Shown: positions 1 through 7,413, counted from the stretch's first letter. The stretch: 13,130 nt of DNA from Firmicutes bacterium UBA6418 (GCA_002439735.1 DJPG01000077.1:2014-15143); one strand, 5' to 3'. Notes: generated by a model not told the origin, from the sequence alone. Numbers and translations: made by a program.

Positions 1-1365
1 GTTTACCGGTGTGTTTACCGGTGGTACCGCCGCGCAGTGATTTTCTACGATCACTTCCAGATCCTGCGCTGTCAGCCGTTCGCTCATTTCTCCGAGGCTC
101 TGGCTAACCAGCGAGCCGAGATCGATCGTTTCCATATGAACCGGAATCGCGCCGCTGGATGCTTTCGCCGCCTCAAAGAGATTTTCCGTCAGGACTTTGA
201 GACGCTGCGTTTTTTCATCCAAAATTTCTAAATATTCCGATGCGTGTGGGCTGTCCAGTCCCTCCTGCTTGAGCAGGTCGATATAGGAAACCATCGAGGT
301 CAGCGGCGTTTTCAGATCGTGCGAAACATTGGAAATCAGCTCGGTCTTCATGCGCTGGTTTTTGAGCTCGTTCTGCACCGCCAGGTTTGAGGCCTGCGAG
401 ATCGTATTGATATCCATAGCCAGTCTGGCCAGTTCGCCGGCATTTCCTTTGTGATCCGTCTCGACCGGGATCTGATAGGTCAGATTGCCGTTCTTCACTT
501 CCCGGACTCCGCTTTTGATCGCCAGATACTGCCGGACCAGCTTCGGCACACAGAGCAGGATCACCACCAGCACCGCCGCCGCGCCGATCCATGTCATCGA
601 AAGCAACATCCCGCCGATCAAAAGCGCCATGACTTTGACCATGGTCTTGTCACTGGCCGCAATGCTGCGGTAGATGGTCAGCACAATGCCGCCAAAAAAC
701 GATTTTTCCCAGAACCTATGCGCCTTGAGCTTCTTGACCAGTGAAACAAAGCACAGCACCGCCAGGAAAATGCAGGCTGCCATGCCCGCGATGCACAGAA
801 TAAAGATTGCCGTGTTGCTCGGACCGAGGAGATAGGCATCCGGCCTGCCCGGTGTGTAAAGTCCCTGGATGGAAACCGCCGGCCAAATTTCATACAGCGG
901 CATCGCCAGCGCGATCGCACAGCCCCCTGCCGCGCAGCCCAGGATCAGCAGCACTTCCGACCAGATGCGGTCAAAGCGATTCAGATGCAGGCTGCCGTCC
1001 GCTTCCCTGTCCATGCGGCCGGTCTGCACGCACAGCAGGGTCAGCGCCGCCGCGAACACGATCACCAGACCTGTCACAACCAGCAGCAGAACGCTCAGGA
1101 TATCTGCCTGCGTGTTTTCATCCGCGAAATGCACGACCCAGTGGCTGCTTTGGATCCATTCCAATGCTCGCTGCGCTTCCGGCTCTGTGATCGTAGTGTC
1201 CGTGCCGATCCAATCGTTATACATGCGGCGATAATCATTCATCGCGCTGATCGACGCCGCGAAGCTGCCGGCGACACCCAGCACGGTCCCACTGACAACG
1301 GCCAAAACCCACAGCAGGGTGTTTGAAGTCCGCAGTCCGCTTCTGTTTTTGATTTTCACTTCCAT
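1..1365 (-). CDS. Sensor histidine kinase, VanS-like, C-terminus cut by window edge
   Basis: Membrane sensor kinase that should autophosphorylate on His and pass phosphate to the response regulator encoded just upstream in the same direction. The frame is open for 455 codons from an ATG at 1365, with GGAG six bases before it, and runs past base 1. Visible: about five hydrophobic segments (roughly residues 17-37, 88-112, 137-156, 183-210, 243-273), a HAMP-like linker (274-330), and the dimerisation/phosphoacceptor box ISNVSHDLKTPLTS with H349. The N, G1 and G2 boxes of the ATPase domain would lie beyond the edge. The last visible residues (VNTPVN) come from a 12-bp tandem repeat at bases 1-24. 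An in-frame stop lies 39 bases upstream of the ATG, so a much longer N-terminus is excluded. The signal sensed is not evident. The family call is firm; the partner is inferred from position. Confidence 0.9.
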   Translation of the reverse strand, partial: MEVKIKNRSGLRTSNTLLWVLAVVSGTVLGVAGSFAASISAMNDYRRMYNDWIGTDTTITEPEAQRALEWIQSSHWVVHFADENTQADILSVLLLVVTGLVIVFAAALTLLCVQTGRMDREADGSLHLNRFDRIWSEVLLILGCAAGGCAIALAMPLYEIWPAVSIQGLYTPGRPDAYLLGPSNTAIFILCIAGMAACIFLAVLCFVSLVKKLKAHRFWEKSFFGGIVLTIYRSIAASDKTMVKVMALLIGGMLLSMTWIGAAAVLVVILLCVPKLVRQYLAIKSGVREVKNGNLTYQIPVETDHKGNAGELARLAMDINTISQASNLAVQNELKNQRMKTELISNVSHDLKTPLTSMVSYIDLLKQEGLDSPHASEYLEILDEKTQRLKVLTENLFEAAKASSGAIPVHMETIDLGSLVSQSLGEMSERLTAQDLEVIVENHCAAVPPVNTPVN

Positions 1366-1387
1366 TTTCGACTCCTTTTCCGACTCC
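1364..1387 (-). repeat. Two 12-bp tandem units over the kinase ribosome binding site
   Basis: On the plus strand attttcgactcc is followed directly by ttttccgactcc. Read on the minus strand this gives GGAGTCGGAAAA then GGAGTCGAAAAT, so the ribosome binding site GGAG is present twice, the second copy six bases before the ATG at 1365. The unit resembles the TTTCGAC arrays near 11735, 12626 and 13021. Confidence 0.6.
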
Positions 1388-1453
1388 TTTTTTTTCAGAA
1401 ATCATGCAGCCGTCCTTGCTTGCAAGATCTGCTCCTGCCAGCGACGTTTTGGA

Positions 1454-1468
1454 GAGCGCCGCGCGCTC
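1454..1468 (-). other. GC-rich hairpin just after the response regulator stop
   Basis: A perfect six-base inverted repeat, GAGCGC / GCGCTC with a three-base loop, starts four bases after the response regulator stop codon. No run of T follows, so it is not a classical terminator. It could trim readthrough into the kinase gene or protect the 3' end of the upstream message; both are inferences. Confidence 0.35.
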
Positions 1469-1472
1469 CTCG

Positions 1473-2207
1473 CTACATTTTTTCCATTTTATAGCCGATG
1501 CCCCAGACCACTTTCAGATAGCGCGGATTCTTCGGGTCGATCTCGATCTTTTCGCGAATGCGGCGGATATGTACGGCGACTGTGTTTTCCGGGCTGTATG
1601 CCGGCTCGTTCCACACTGCCTCATAGATCTGCTCGATGCTGAACACTCGTCCCGCATAGCGCGTCAGATAGCGCAAAATGCCGAATTCGATCGGCGTGAC
1701 CGCGATCGGCTGCCCGTCCATGCGCACAGTCTTCTGATTGTCGTCGATGACCAGTTCCCCTGTGACATATACCCCTTCTTCTTGTGCGGACGCCTTTTCG
1801 CCGGCTGCGCCGTCGATGCTTCCCAGACGCACATAGCGCCTGAGCTGCGACTTGACTCTTGCGATCAGTTCCAGCGGGTTGAACGGCTTGGTGATATAAT
1901 CGTCCGCCCCGACGTTCAGCCCGGTGATCTTGTCGTAGTCTTCGGATTTTGCGGAAAGCATGATGATCGGAATGTTTTTTTCTTCGCGGATTTTCATGGT
2001 TGCCTGTACGCCGTCCACCTGCGGCATCATGATATCCATGATGATCAGGTGCAGCGGCTGCTCCCGCGCGACGCGCAGTGCCTCCACGCCGTTATACGCC
2101 TTGAAGACATGATAGCCTTCGTTGCGCAGATAAATTGCAATGGCTCCCGCGATCTCCTTATCATCGTCGCAAACCAGAATGTTGATTGTATCCATCGTTT
2201 CTGCCAT
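1473..2207 (-). CDS. OmpR/PhoB-family response regulator, VanR-like
   Basis: DNA-binding response regulator, 244 aa. The receiver domain (about 8-122) has the acidic pocket D14-D16, phosphoacceptor D58 in IIMDIMMPQ, S85 and K107 in ITKPFNP. The C-terminal winged helix (about 147-244) has the recognition-helix region NTVAVHIRRIREKI and ends in the wing motif WGIGYK, as in PhoB, VanR and WalR types. Start chosen at 2207 because AAAGGAA sits eight bases upstream and MDTINILVCDDD follows at once; the frame stays open 42 codons further up without a better site. It lies between nadE and the kinase, 107 bases before the kinase start, so kinase and regulator form one unit. Direct repeats upstream suggest autoregulation. 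The regulon is unknown; the VanR resemblance does not by itself imply glycopeptide resistance, as no van genes are present. Confidence 0.95.
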   Translation of the reverse strand: MAETMDTINILVCDDDKEIAGAIAIYLRNEGYHVFKAYNGVEALRVAREQPLHLIIMDIMMPQVDGVQATMKIREEKNIPIIMLSAKSEDYDKITGLNVGADDYITKPFNPLELIARVKSQLRRYVRLGSIDGAAGEKASAQEEGVYVTGELVIDDNQKTVRMDGQPIAVTPIEFGILRYLTRYAGRVFSIEQIYEAVWNEPAYSPENTVAVHIRRIREKIEIDPKNPRYLKVVWGIGYKMEKM

Positions 2208-2237
2208 GTTCTCGGTTCCTTTCCGGCTGATACCCCT

Positions 2238-2285
2238 ATCATAACGTCCATTTCTTACAAAGGCACGCACGTAATTCTTAACAAA
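2238..2285 (-). promoter_or_regulatory. Probable autoregulated promoter of the two-component system
   Basis: On the minus strand a -10 box TATGAT (2243-2238) lies 31 bases before the response regulator ATG. Two direct repeats stand upstream: TTTGTTAAGAATT (2285-2273) and TTTGTAAGAAAT (2261-2250), spaced 23-24 bp, about two helix turns. The nearer one ends a few bases before the -10, and no good -35 is present. This is the layout of activator-dependent PhoB/VanR-class promoters; binding by this regulator is inferred. Confidence 0.45.
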
Positions 2286-2330
2286 TTCTGACGATTTTCT
2301 TGGTGCGTGCCGCACCTTGCGCGCCGCACA

Positions 2331-2369
2331 CAAAAACAGGCGACCCCTTGCCTAACCTGTCGGGCCGCC
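2331..2369 (-). terminator. Probable rho-independent terminator of nadE
   Basis: Reading the minus strand past the nadE stop, GGCGGCCC (2369-2362) can pair with GGGTCGCC (2346-2339), eight pairs with one G-T, across a 15-base loop. TG and a run of five T (2336-2332) follow. The stem is good but the loop is large, and a rival fold ACAGG/CCTGT uses part of the same sequence. It would separate nadE from the two-component genes. Confidence 0.5.
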
Positions 2370-2388
2370 CTTCCCTTCCCGGATCCTG

Positions 2389-3135
2389 TTACTTTGGATC
2401 ATATGGGAAACAATCCATGTATTTGAGTTTGAACTGATTCAGCGCGTGCAGGCGATCGATCTTCGCCTTGACCTCTGCGTCGTCGATCTCGCCGGTGCGG
2501 ATATACCGGTCGAGCACCGCGTAGGTGAAGCCGAGATTTTCCTCGTCCGTCTTCGGCTGCAAACCGTCGATCGGTGTCTTATCCACGAACATCGACGGCA
2601 GATCGAGCTCCCGGCCGATCGCCTTGACTTCCTGCACCGTCAGATGCGAAAGCGGGCTGAAATCGCCGGCGCCGTCACCGTATCTGGTCGCGTAACCGAC
2701 CCAGTCCTCCGACAAATTGCAGGTATTTGCCACGCGGCCGTTGTTGGATTGCGCGACCGCATAGACCGCCGCCATTCGCAGGCGCGCCGGCAGATTGGTG
2801 ATCGTCTGCGGCTGGAGCTGCTCGGCGCCGAGCCGCGCCGTCAGTTCCTTCACCAGACCATCATAGCAATCCTTGATATTGATGGTATAGTTCTTGATCC
2901 CCAGATGCGCGACCAGCGCCTGCGAAACATTGATATCAAATTGTTCGCCTTTCGGCAGGAGTACGCCGATCACGCGATCCCTGCCGAGCGCCTCCGCGCA
3001 GAGCGCGGCAACGACCGAGCTGTCCTTCCCGCCGGAGACGGCAACGACTGCGTTGCAGTCCTTGCCGTTTGCCTCAAACCAGTCACGGATCCATGCGATC
3101 ACATCATCTTTTACTTTCTTTGCATCAAAACTCAT
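2389..3135 (-). CDS. nadE: NAD+ synthase, ammonia-dependent (NadE)
   Basis: Last step of NAD synthesis: ATP-dependent amidation of nicotinic acid adenine dinucleotide in the cytoplasm. The 248-aa protein carries the PP-loop signature SGGKDS at 34-39, the nucleotide/deamido-NAD contacts NLPARLRM (114-121) and NLSEDWVGYATRYGDGAGD (140-158), and the TPIDGLQPKTDEENLG region (187-202). There is no N-terminal nitrilase-like glutaminase domain, so it is the short form that uses free ammonia. AAGGAG lies nine bases before the ATG. The gene is divergent from the sigma factor gene across 318 bases, has its own promoter and a probable terminator, and so is likely transcribed alone. Length and motifs match the family. 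Confidence 0.96.
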   Translation of the reverse strand: MSFDAKKVKDDVIAWIRDWFEANGKDCNAVVAVSGGKDSSVVAALCAEALGRDRVIGVLLPKGEQFDINVSQALVAHLGIKNYTINIKDCYDGLVKELTARLGAEQLQPQTITNLPARLRMAAVYAVAQSNNGRVANTCNLSEDWVGYATRYGDGAGDFSPLSHLTVQEVKAIGRELDLPSMFVDKTPIDGLQPKTDEENLGFTYAVLDRYIRTGEIDDAEVKAKIDRLHALNQFKLKYMDCFPYDPK

Positions 3136-3216
3136 GTCTGTCTCTCCTTTTTTATCTCTCCCTGCTTTGTCTATGCGGTAGACCGCCGTTCAGCACTTTT
3201 CCTATCATCTGCTCTT

Positions 3217-3245
3217 ATTATACACCTATTTCCCCGCACCGTCCA
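3217..3245 (-). promoter_or_regulatory. Housekeeping-type promoter of nadE
   Basis: On the minus strand TGGACG (3245-3240), a 17-base spacer and TATAAT (3222-3217) give a good sigma-A-type promoter 81 bases before the nadE start. The leader between them holds a 12-base near-palindrome, GCGGTAGACCGC (3175-3186), which could be an operator or a small hairpin; nothing further supports that. Confidence 0.65.
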
Positions 3246-3309
3246 CCACAAACCGCAGGAACCCGCTCCCCAAAAATGCGGCAGCACGCTCTTTTCATTC
3301 GTCGCGCTC

Positions 3310-3338
3310 TTGCATTTTTTCTGTTTTTTTGCTATACT
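3310..3338 (+). promoter_or_regulatory. Possible housekeeping promoter of the sigma factor operon
   Basis: TTGCAT (3310-3315), a 17-base T-rich spacer and TATACT (3333-3338). The -10 is good (five of six) and the -35 is weak. It would give a 5' leader of about 110 bases before the sigma factor start. Confidence 0.45.
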
Positions 3339-3402
3339 GTCTTTGGTAGATTGGAAAGGTTTTCACAAGTTGAGACAAATTCTTAAAGTTTTTTCATTTT
3401 TG

Positions 3403-3430
3403 TGTAACCTTTTAAGGGGTTCATTTGAGT
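3403..3430 (+). promoter_or_regulatory. Possible ECF-type autoregulatory promoter
   Basis: TGTAACC (3403-3409) with its AAC core resembles the -35 element of ECF sigma promoters, and lies about 45 bases before the sigma factor start. A matching -10 about 16 bases on is not clear (around TTTGAGTT, 3424-3431). Autoregulation is common for ECF operons, so this is plausible but unproven. Confidence 0.3.
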
Positions 3431-3453
3431 TATTTATGTAAGGAGGAGAAAGG

Positions 3454-3951
3454 ATGCAGGATCATACTTTCGTACAAGATGAAAGTATTGAAACCATAAT
3501 CCAGCGTTATAAAAGCACCATTTACGGCGTGGCACTGTCCTACACCAATAATCGCAGCGATGCGGACGACATCTTTCAGGAGGTTTTCCTGATCTATTTC
3601 AGAGTCAAACCGCAGTTTAATGATGAAGAGCATCGCAAGGCGTGGCTGATCCGAACGACTATTAATTGTTCGCTTCGTGTGGTTGACAGCACGTATCGCA
3701 AACGTACCGTGCCGATGGACGAAATGGAGGAGGGTTCCTTTCAATTTCAATCTAAGGAAGAGAACGCAGTTCACTTAGCGCTGCGCCAGCTTCCGGAAAA
3801 ATATAGAATCGTTCTTCAGCTTTTCTATTTCGAGGATATGTCGATTGATATGATCAGTCGCACCCTGCAGATCAAGCCAGGTACGATCAAAGTTCAGCTT
3901 AATCGCGGTCGCGAAATGATGAAGGCGAAGATACGGGAGGTAGACGCATGA
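3454..3951 (+). CDS. RNA polymerase sigma factor, ECF/sigma-70 family
   Basis: Alternative sigma factor of 165 aa that should direct RNA polymerase to a small regulon. Region 2 spans about 16-80 with DADDIFQEVFLIYFR (36-50) and the WLIRTTINC segment (65-73). Region 4 spans about 105-160 with LRQLPEKYRIVLQLFYFEDMS, a helix-turn-helix, and KPGTIKVQLNRGREMMK. Region 3 is absent, as expected for the ECF class. AAGGAGGAGAAAGG directly precedes the ATG. Its stop overlaps the next start as ATGA, so the two proteins should be made in a coupled way, the usual arrangement for an ECF sigma factor and its anti-sigma factor. The targets are unknown; its own operon is one candidate because of the AAC-type element upstream. 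Confidence 0.93.
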   Translation: MQDHTFVQDESIETIIQRYKSTIYGVALSYTNNRSDADDIFQEVFLIYFRVKPQFNDEEHRKAWLIRTTINCSLRVVDSTYRKRTVPMDEMEEGSFQFQSKEENAVHLALRQLPEKYRIVLQLFYFEDMSIDMISRTLQIKPGTIKVQLNRGREMMKAKIREVDA

Positions 3952-5390
3952 TGACTGACGATATGATTCGCAGCATGAAAAAACAGATGGTACCATCTGA
4001 CGAGGTGGTTGCCGACTTGCTGGCGAACATTGCAGCATTGAGTACTTCCCCGAAGACATCCGAGCATGTGGTGTCCTTTGATGACGGAAAGACGCGCAGA
4101 GCATGCGGCGATCTGACTGTTTCGCAAAGGCCCGCAGCAAAAGCAAAAAAACGTACAACAAAATCTATATGGTATTACAGCACGGCAGCAGTGGCCGGCG
4201 TGATCGTTTTACTGTCAGTCTTTACGGTTTTCGGTTCTTCATCCGGAAACCGAGCTTGGGATTTCATCCATACGGCGATCGATAACCCGACGGTTGTCAC
4301 ATCTCCGGATGATCGGGATCGCAATGCAGTGACCGGTTCGGATACGGATGATCGGAACGATGCAGAGAGCCGTTCCGATGACGGACAGGATCCCGCCGAT
4401 GAAAGCAAAGGCGGTTTTCTCAGCAATCTTTTCGGCAATCATACTGATAAAGAACAGCCACAGGTTACGAACGGAAACGACGCTGAAGGCAGTGATTCGC
4501 CAAGTGATAACGATCCGGCAGATACAAACGAGGAACGAAGCGACTCCGATTCTGCGGGGACGGATAATCCGCCGCCTGCTCCGACAAACAATGATTCCGA
4601 TTTTTCCAACGGTAATGACGGAAACGGCAGCAGCTCCGGAAACAATTCCGGCACCGTTGCTCCTCCGGCACCGGATGACGGCAACGGCAATTATGTCGTC
4701 GGTGACGGCAAGGTGACGCCAGGCGCTCCGGGAACAAGCGATATTTCCTTTAACCGCGAGATTCTCGCTGAAAGTTCGGTTTCCACGCTTACGGTTTCCG
4801 GCAGCAACTATGTCGTTGAAAAAGCAACGACCACCGCAGCGACGGCATCGGAGATCAAAACGATCTCCTTGGAGATTCCGGAGACTTCCACAACGAATCA
4901 TGCGACATTGCGCGCGAAGGTGCGAAGGGTTAAGAATGTTTCTTCTGATTTTTTGATCGCGGTCGATGTCGATGGCTTCAGTCAGACGCTCCTCTATCTG
5001 AGCGATGATTATGTACCGGAAACGTTGGGACAGTTCCTGTCCGATGCAGGGCTTCGTTCCTCCGCATCCTTTGCCAAGGCTGTATTCTGTAAAGGCGCGC
5101 AAATCGGCTATTCCTCTTATCACAGGTTTAACGTCAATGGCATTCAGGAGTTGGTTTCCTCTTATGCCTTTGCGAACGAAAGCGCTCCGCTGGCAAAGCA
5201 TTCCGCTTACGAAAGCGGCAATGTTCATGTCACCTTCAAGTCAACGAGCAATCCGACCGGCTCCGTCATCAATTTCGGCGTCAGTGACAACGGATATCTG
5301 TTCGTGAAGATGAACTCCGGCAAGTCCTTTACATTCCATATCGGTGAAAAAAACGCTTCCGCTTTTATCAGTCATGTAACGGGAAAGTAA
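3948..5390 (+). CDS. Putative membrane anti-sigma factor with extracytoplasmic domain
   Basis: A 480-aa single-span membrane protein, probably the partner that holds the sigma factor inactive until a signal arrives. Layout: cytoplasmic N-terminus (1-72) whose start, MTDDMIRSMKKQMVPSDEVV, looks like a short sigma-binding helix; one transmembrane segment (about 74-95, WYYSTAAVAGVIVLLSVFTV) after a basic stretch; a long low-complexity linker (about 115-262) rich in Asp, Asn, Ser, Gly and Pro; and a C-terminal domain (about 265-480) that looks folded, with alternating beta-like strands and only one Cys (C381). No HXXXCXXC zinc anti-sigma motif and no clear protease site were seen. GGGAGG precedes the ATG by nine bases; a second ATG follows directly. 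The function rests on position and topology, not on a recognised domain. The C-terminal domain is not recognised. Confidence 0.8.
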   Translation: MMTDDMIRSMKKQMVPSDEVVADLLANIAALSTSPKTSEHVVSFDDGKTRRACGDLTVSQRPAAKAKKRTTKSIWYYSTAAVAGVIVLLSVFTVFGSSSGNRAWDFIHTAIDNPTVVTSPDDRDRNAVTGSDTDDRNDAESRSDDGQDPADESKGGFLSNLFGNHTDKEQPQVTNGNDAEGSDSPSDNDPADTNEERSDSDSAGTDNPPPAPTNNDSDFSNGNDGNGSSSGNNSGTVAPPAPDDGNGNYVVGDGKVTPGAPGTSDISFNREILAESSVSTLTVSGSNYVVEKATTTAATASEIKTISLEIPETSTTNHATLRAKVRRVKNVSSDFLIAVDVDGFSQTLLYLSDDYVPETLGQFLSDAGLRSSASFAKAVFCKGAQIGYSSYHRFNVNGIQELVSSYAFANESAPLAKHSAYESGNVHVTFKSTSNPTGSVINFGVSDNGYLFVKMNSGKSFTFHIGEKNASAFISHVTGK

Positions 5391-5394
5391 CCAT

Positions 5395-5437
5395 AAAAAA
5401 ACCTGTGATTTGCAAACTGCAGCTCACAGGTTTTTTT
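5395..5437. terminator. Bidirectional rho-independent terminator
   Basis: Perfect inverted repeat ACCTGTGA (5401-5408) / TCACAGGT (5424-5431) with a 15-base loop, flanked by six A on the left (5395-5400) and six more T on the right (5432-5437). Read either way it is a stem followed by a T run, so it ends both the plus-strand sigma/anti-sigma unit and the minus-strand murA unit. Confidence 0.93.
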
Positions 5438-5471
5438 ATGTGCTTAAATTTTCATCGGCTCTGTAGTCCCG

Positions 5472-6737
5472 TCACCCATCGGCTCTGGTAATGCGGGCGC
5501 CTAATCCCGCGAATTTTTCGATGAACTTTTCATAGCCTCTTTCGATGTGATAGATTTCGGAGATCTCCGTGGTTCCCTCGGCCACCAATCCGGCCAGGAC
5601 CATCGCCGCACCCGCGCGCAGGTCGGTTGCCATGACCGGACATCCGCGCAATCTGGCGTTGCCCCGCACAAGTGCTTTGTTTCCTGCCGTCTCGATGTTC
5701 GCGCCCATCTTGTTCAGCTGCGCGACATGCATGAAACGATTTTCAAAAACCGTCTCAATGACCGTACTGGATCCATCCACCGTGGTCAGAAACGTCATAA
5801 AGGGGGACTGAATGTCCGTCGGAAAGCCCGGATACGGCAGCGTCTTGATGTCCGTCGCGACTTGCGGTCCCAGATCTCCCCTTACAACCAGATCTTCATC
5901 GCCGACTTCGATGCGCACGCCGCACTCCCGCAGCTTTGCGATGATTGGTTTGACATGATCCGGCACTACGTTGTGAATACGTACCGCGCCCCGCGTGATC
6001 GCAGCTGCCAGCATAAACGTTCCCGTCTCGATACGATCCGGAATCACCGTATGCCTGGCGCCTCCCAGCTTTTGAACTCCCTCGATCTTAATCGTGTCCG
6101 TGCCGGCACCCTTGATCTTCGCTCCCATTTTGTTGAGAAAATTCGCAAGATCGACGATTTCCGGTTCTTCGGCCGCGTTTTCGATATAGGTCGTGCCCTG
6201 TGCCAGAACCGCCGCCATCATGATATTTTCAGTCGCACCTACACTCGGAAAATCCAAGTAGATCGTATCTCCGATCAGCCCCTGCGGTCCTGCAGCCGCT
6301 TCCACATAGGTGTCGGTGCAGGTAATGATCGCTCCCAACGCTTCCAAACCTTTGAGATGCAAGTCGATCGGTCGCGAGCCGATCGCGCAGCCGCCCGGAT
6401 GCGGGATCCGCGCTCTGCCCTTTCGCGCGATCAGCGGTCCCATCACCAAAATCGACGCCCGCATCTTATTGACCAGTTCAAACTGTGCCTCTGTAGAAAG
6501 AATGTCCTTCGTTGTAACCGCGAGGACATTTTCTTCCAATTCTTCGATTTCCGCGCCCAGCGATATGAGAATTTCTTTCATAAAGCTGACGTCCCGCAAT
6601 TGCGGCACATCGCGGATCACGCATGTGTCTTCTGCCAGCAGTGCTGCCGCCATAAGTGGCAGCACTGCATTTTTCGCACCGCTGATCACGACATCCCCTT
6701 TTAGAGGATCGCTTTGCTGTACAATATATTTCGCCAA
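5472..6737 (-). CDS. murA: UDP-N-acetylglucosamine 1-carboxyvinyltransferase (MurA)
   Basis: First committed step of peptidoglycan synthesis: transfers enolpyruvate from PEP to UDP-GlcNAc in the cytoplasm. The 421 aa match the family length. Expected residues are present: K22 and N23 in SGAKNAVLP, R93, catalytic C117 in HPGGCAIGSRP, D308 in YPGFPTDIQSP, R374 in TDLRAGAAMV and R400 in HIERGYE. A Cys rather than Asp at 117 is the fosfomycin-sensitive form in known enzymes. The start is TTG, with GGAGG nine bases upstream and the conserved MAKYIV start following; no ATG is near. It lies 18 bases after the AbrB-like gene, so the two are probably co-transcribed. Many Firmicutes carry two murA paralogues; which one this is cannot be told from the window. 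Confidence 0.97.
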   Translation of the reverse strand: MAKYIVQQSDPLKGDVVISGAKNAVLPLMAAALLAEDTCVIRDVPQLRDVSFMKEILISLGAEIEELEENVLAVTTKDILSTEAQFELVNKMRASILVMGPLIARKGRARIPHPGGCAIGSRPIDLHLKGLEALGAIITCTDTYVEAAAGPQGLIGDTIYLDFPSVGATENIMMAAVLAQGTTYIENAAEEPEIVDLANFLNKMGAKIKGAGTDTIKIEGVQKLGGARHTVIPDRIETGTFMLAAAITRGAVRIHNVVPDHVKPIIAKLRECGVRIEVGDEDLVVRGDLGPQVATDIKTLPYPGFPTDIQSPFMTFLTTVDGSSTVIETVFENRFMHVAQLNKMGANIETAGNKALVRGNARLRGCPVMATDLRAGAAMVLAGLVAEGTTEISEIYHIERGYEKFIEKFAGLGARITRADG

Positions 6738-6755
6738 TGTGATAAGCCTCCGGGA

Positions 6756-6998
6756 CTATAATTTTTTAAGTTCTGCCAGGCAATCTTTGCAGACATTTTT
6801 ACCGTGAACCGATACGACATCCTTTGCGTTTCCGCAGAAAATGCAGGCCGGCTCATACTTTTTGAGCATGATATACTCGCCGTCTACAAAAACTTCCAGA
6901 GAATCATCGGTTTTGATGTCTAAAGTTCTTCTCAATTCTACCGGGATTACCACTCTTCCTAACGGATCGACTGGTCTAACAATACCTGTTGCTTTCAT
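6756..6998 (-). CDS. abrB: AbrB/SpoVT-type transition-state regulator with C-terminal CxxC pairs
   Basis: Small DNA-binding regulator of 80 aa. The swapped-hairpin AbrB domain fills residues 1-47 (TGIVRPVDPLGRVVIPVELR, then LDIKTDDSLEVFVDG). A tail with C52-x2-C55 and C70-x2-C73 follows, as in the common clostridial AbrB type; four Cys suggest a metal knuckle or disulphide. Start: AGGAGG is seven bases before the ATG at 6998 but only one base before an earlier ATG at 7004, so the later one is preferred. No terminator separates it from murA, 18 bases on, and none with a T run separates it from the small membrane protein gene upstream. Known AbrB proteins repress stationary-phase and sporulation genes; the targets here are unknown. 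Confidence 0.92.
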   Translation of the reverse strand: MKATGIVRPVDPLGRVVIPVELRRTLDIKTDDSLEVFVDGEYIMLKKYEPACIFCGNAKDVVSVHGKNVCKDCLAELKKL

Positions 6999-7053
6999 AT
7001 TCATACCTCCTGATTATGTTAACGGTTCTCTTCCTTGTCGGAAGACTGCTTTT

Positions 7054-7413
7054 TTAATGGCTCTTTTTTTTGCCTCCGCTTTCTCCGGTGTCTTCATGTC
7101 TCCTTATGAGTCCGATGACCGAAGAAAACGTATTGACCAGGCTGCTCGCGGCCGCGACAATGCTCTGGTTTCCCCTGATTGCATCCGTGATGCTTCCGAC
7201 GGTCTCGCCGGCATCGTCGAGTATGCCATCCACAACCTGGGCTTTATCGGATGCGATACCGGAAACAACCTTCGCATCCGCAAGGATCTCATCTACCTGG
7301 CGCAGCGTCCCGATCAGCTTTCGAATCAGCAGGATCAGGTAGATCAGCAGAACCATTCCCAGTACTGCGAGCAGCGTCAGAAGCAAACCCTTCAACGTGA
7401 TGGTGACTGTCAT
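7054..7413 (-). CDS. Small single-span membrane protein, YtxH/DUF948-like
   Basis: Unrecognised at gene level. The 119-aa protein has one strong N-terminal transmembrane segment (about 8-30, LLLTLLAVLGMVLLIYLILL) followed by a basic turn (RK) and a long amphipathic helix region with regular Val/Ile/Leu spacing (33-104), then a polar tail ending KKKSH. This is the general shape of DUF948 or YtxH-type proteins, often general-stress or envelope associated; the assignment is by shape only. Start at 7413 is preferred because GGGAGG lies six bases upstream; the frame is open 15 codons further. It has its own promoter, and the AbrB-like gene starts 55 bases after its stop. It is divergent from spmA. 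Confidence 0.7.
   Translation of the reverse strand: MTVTITLKGLLLTLLAVLGMVLLIYLILLIRKLIGTLRQVDEILADAKVVSGIASDKAQVVDGILDDAGETVGSITDAIRGNQSIVAAASSLVNTFSSVIGLIRRHEDTGESGGKKKSH

Noticed and set aside
16..40. Sequence like the T-box antiterminator core (ggtggtaccgc)
   Set aside because: It lies inside the open reading frame of the histidine kinase on the other strand, and no stem I or terminator is present around it.
1404..2291. Long plus-strand frame opposite the response regulator
   Set aside because: A shadow of the response regulator gene on the other strand, whose receiver and winged-helix motifs are unmistakable.
4239..5228. Long minus-strand frame opposite the anti-sigma gene
   Set aside because: The plus-strand frame has the ribosome binding site, sigma coupling and membrane topology; the antisense product is Arg/Ile-rich and patternless.
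5547..6704. Long plus-strand frame opposite murA
   Set aside because: Arg/His-rich antisense shadow of murA with no ribosome binding site or known motif.
7029..7045. Hairpin tcttcc/ggaaga with five-base loop between the small membrane protein gene and abrB
   Set aside because: Only six A/T-rich-flanked pairs; the T run is on the plus strand, where no gene reads toward it, so it does not terminate the minus-strand unit.
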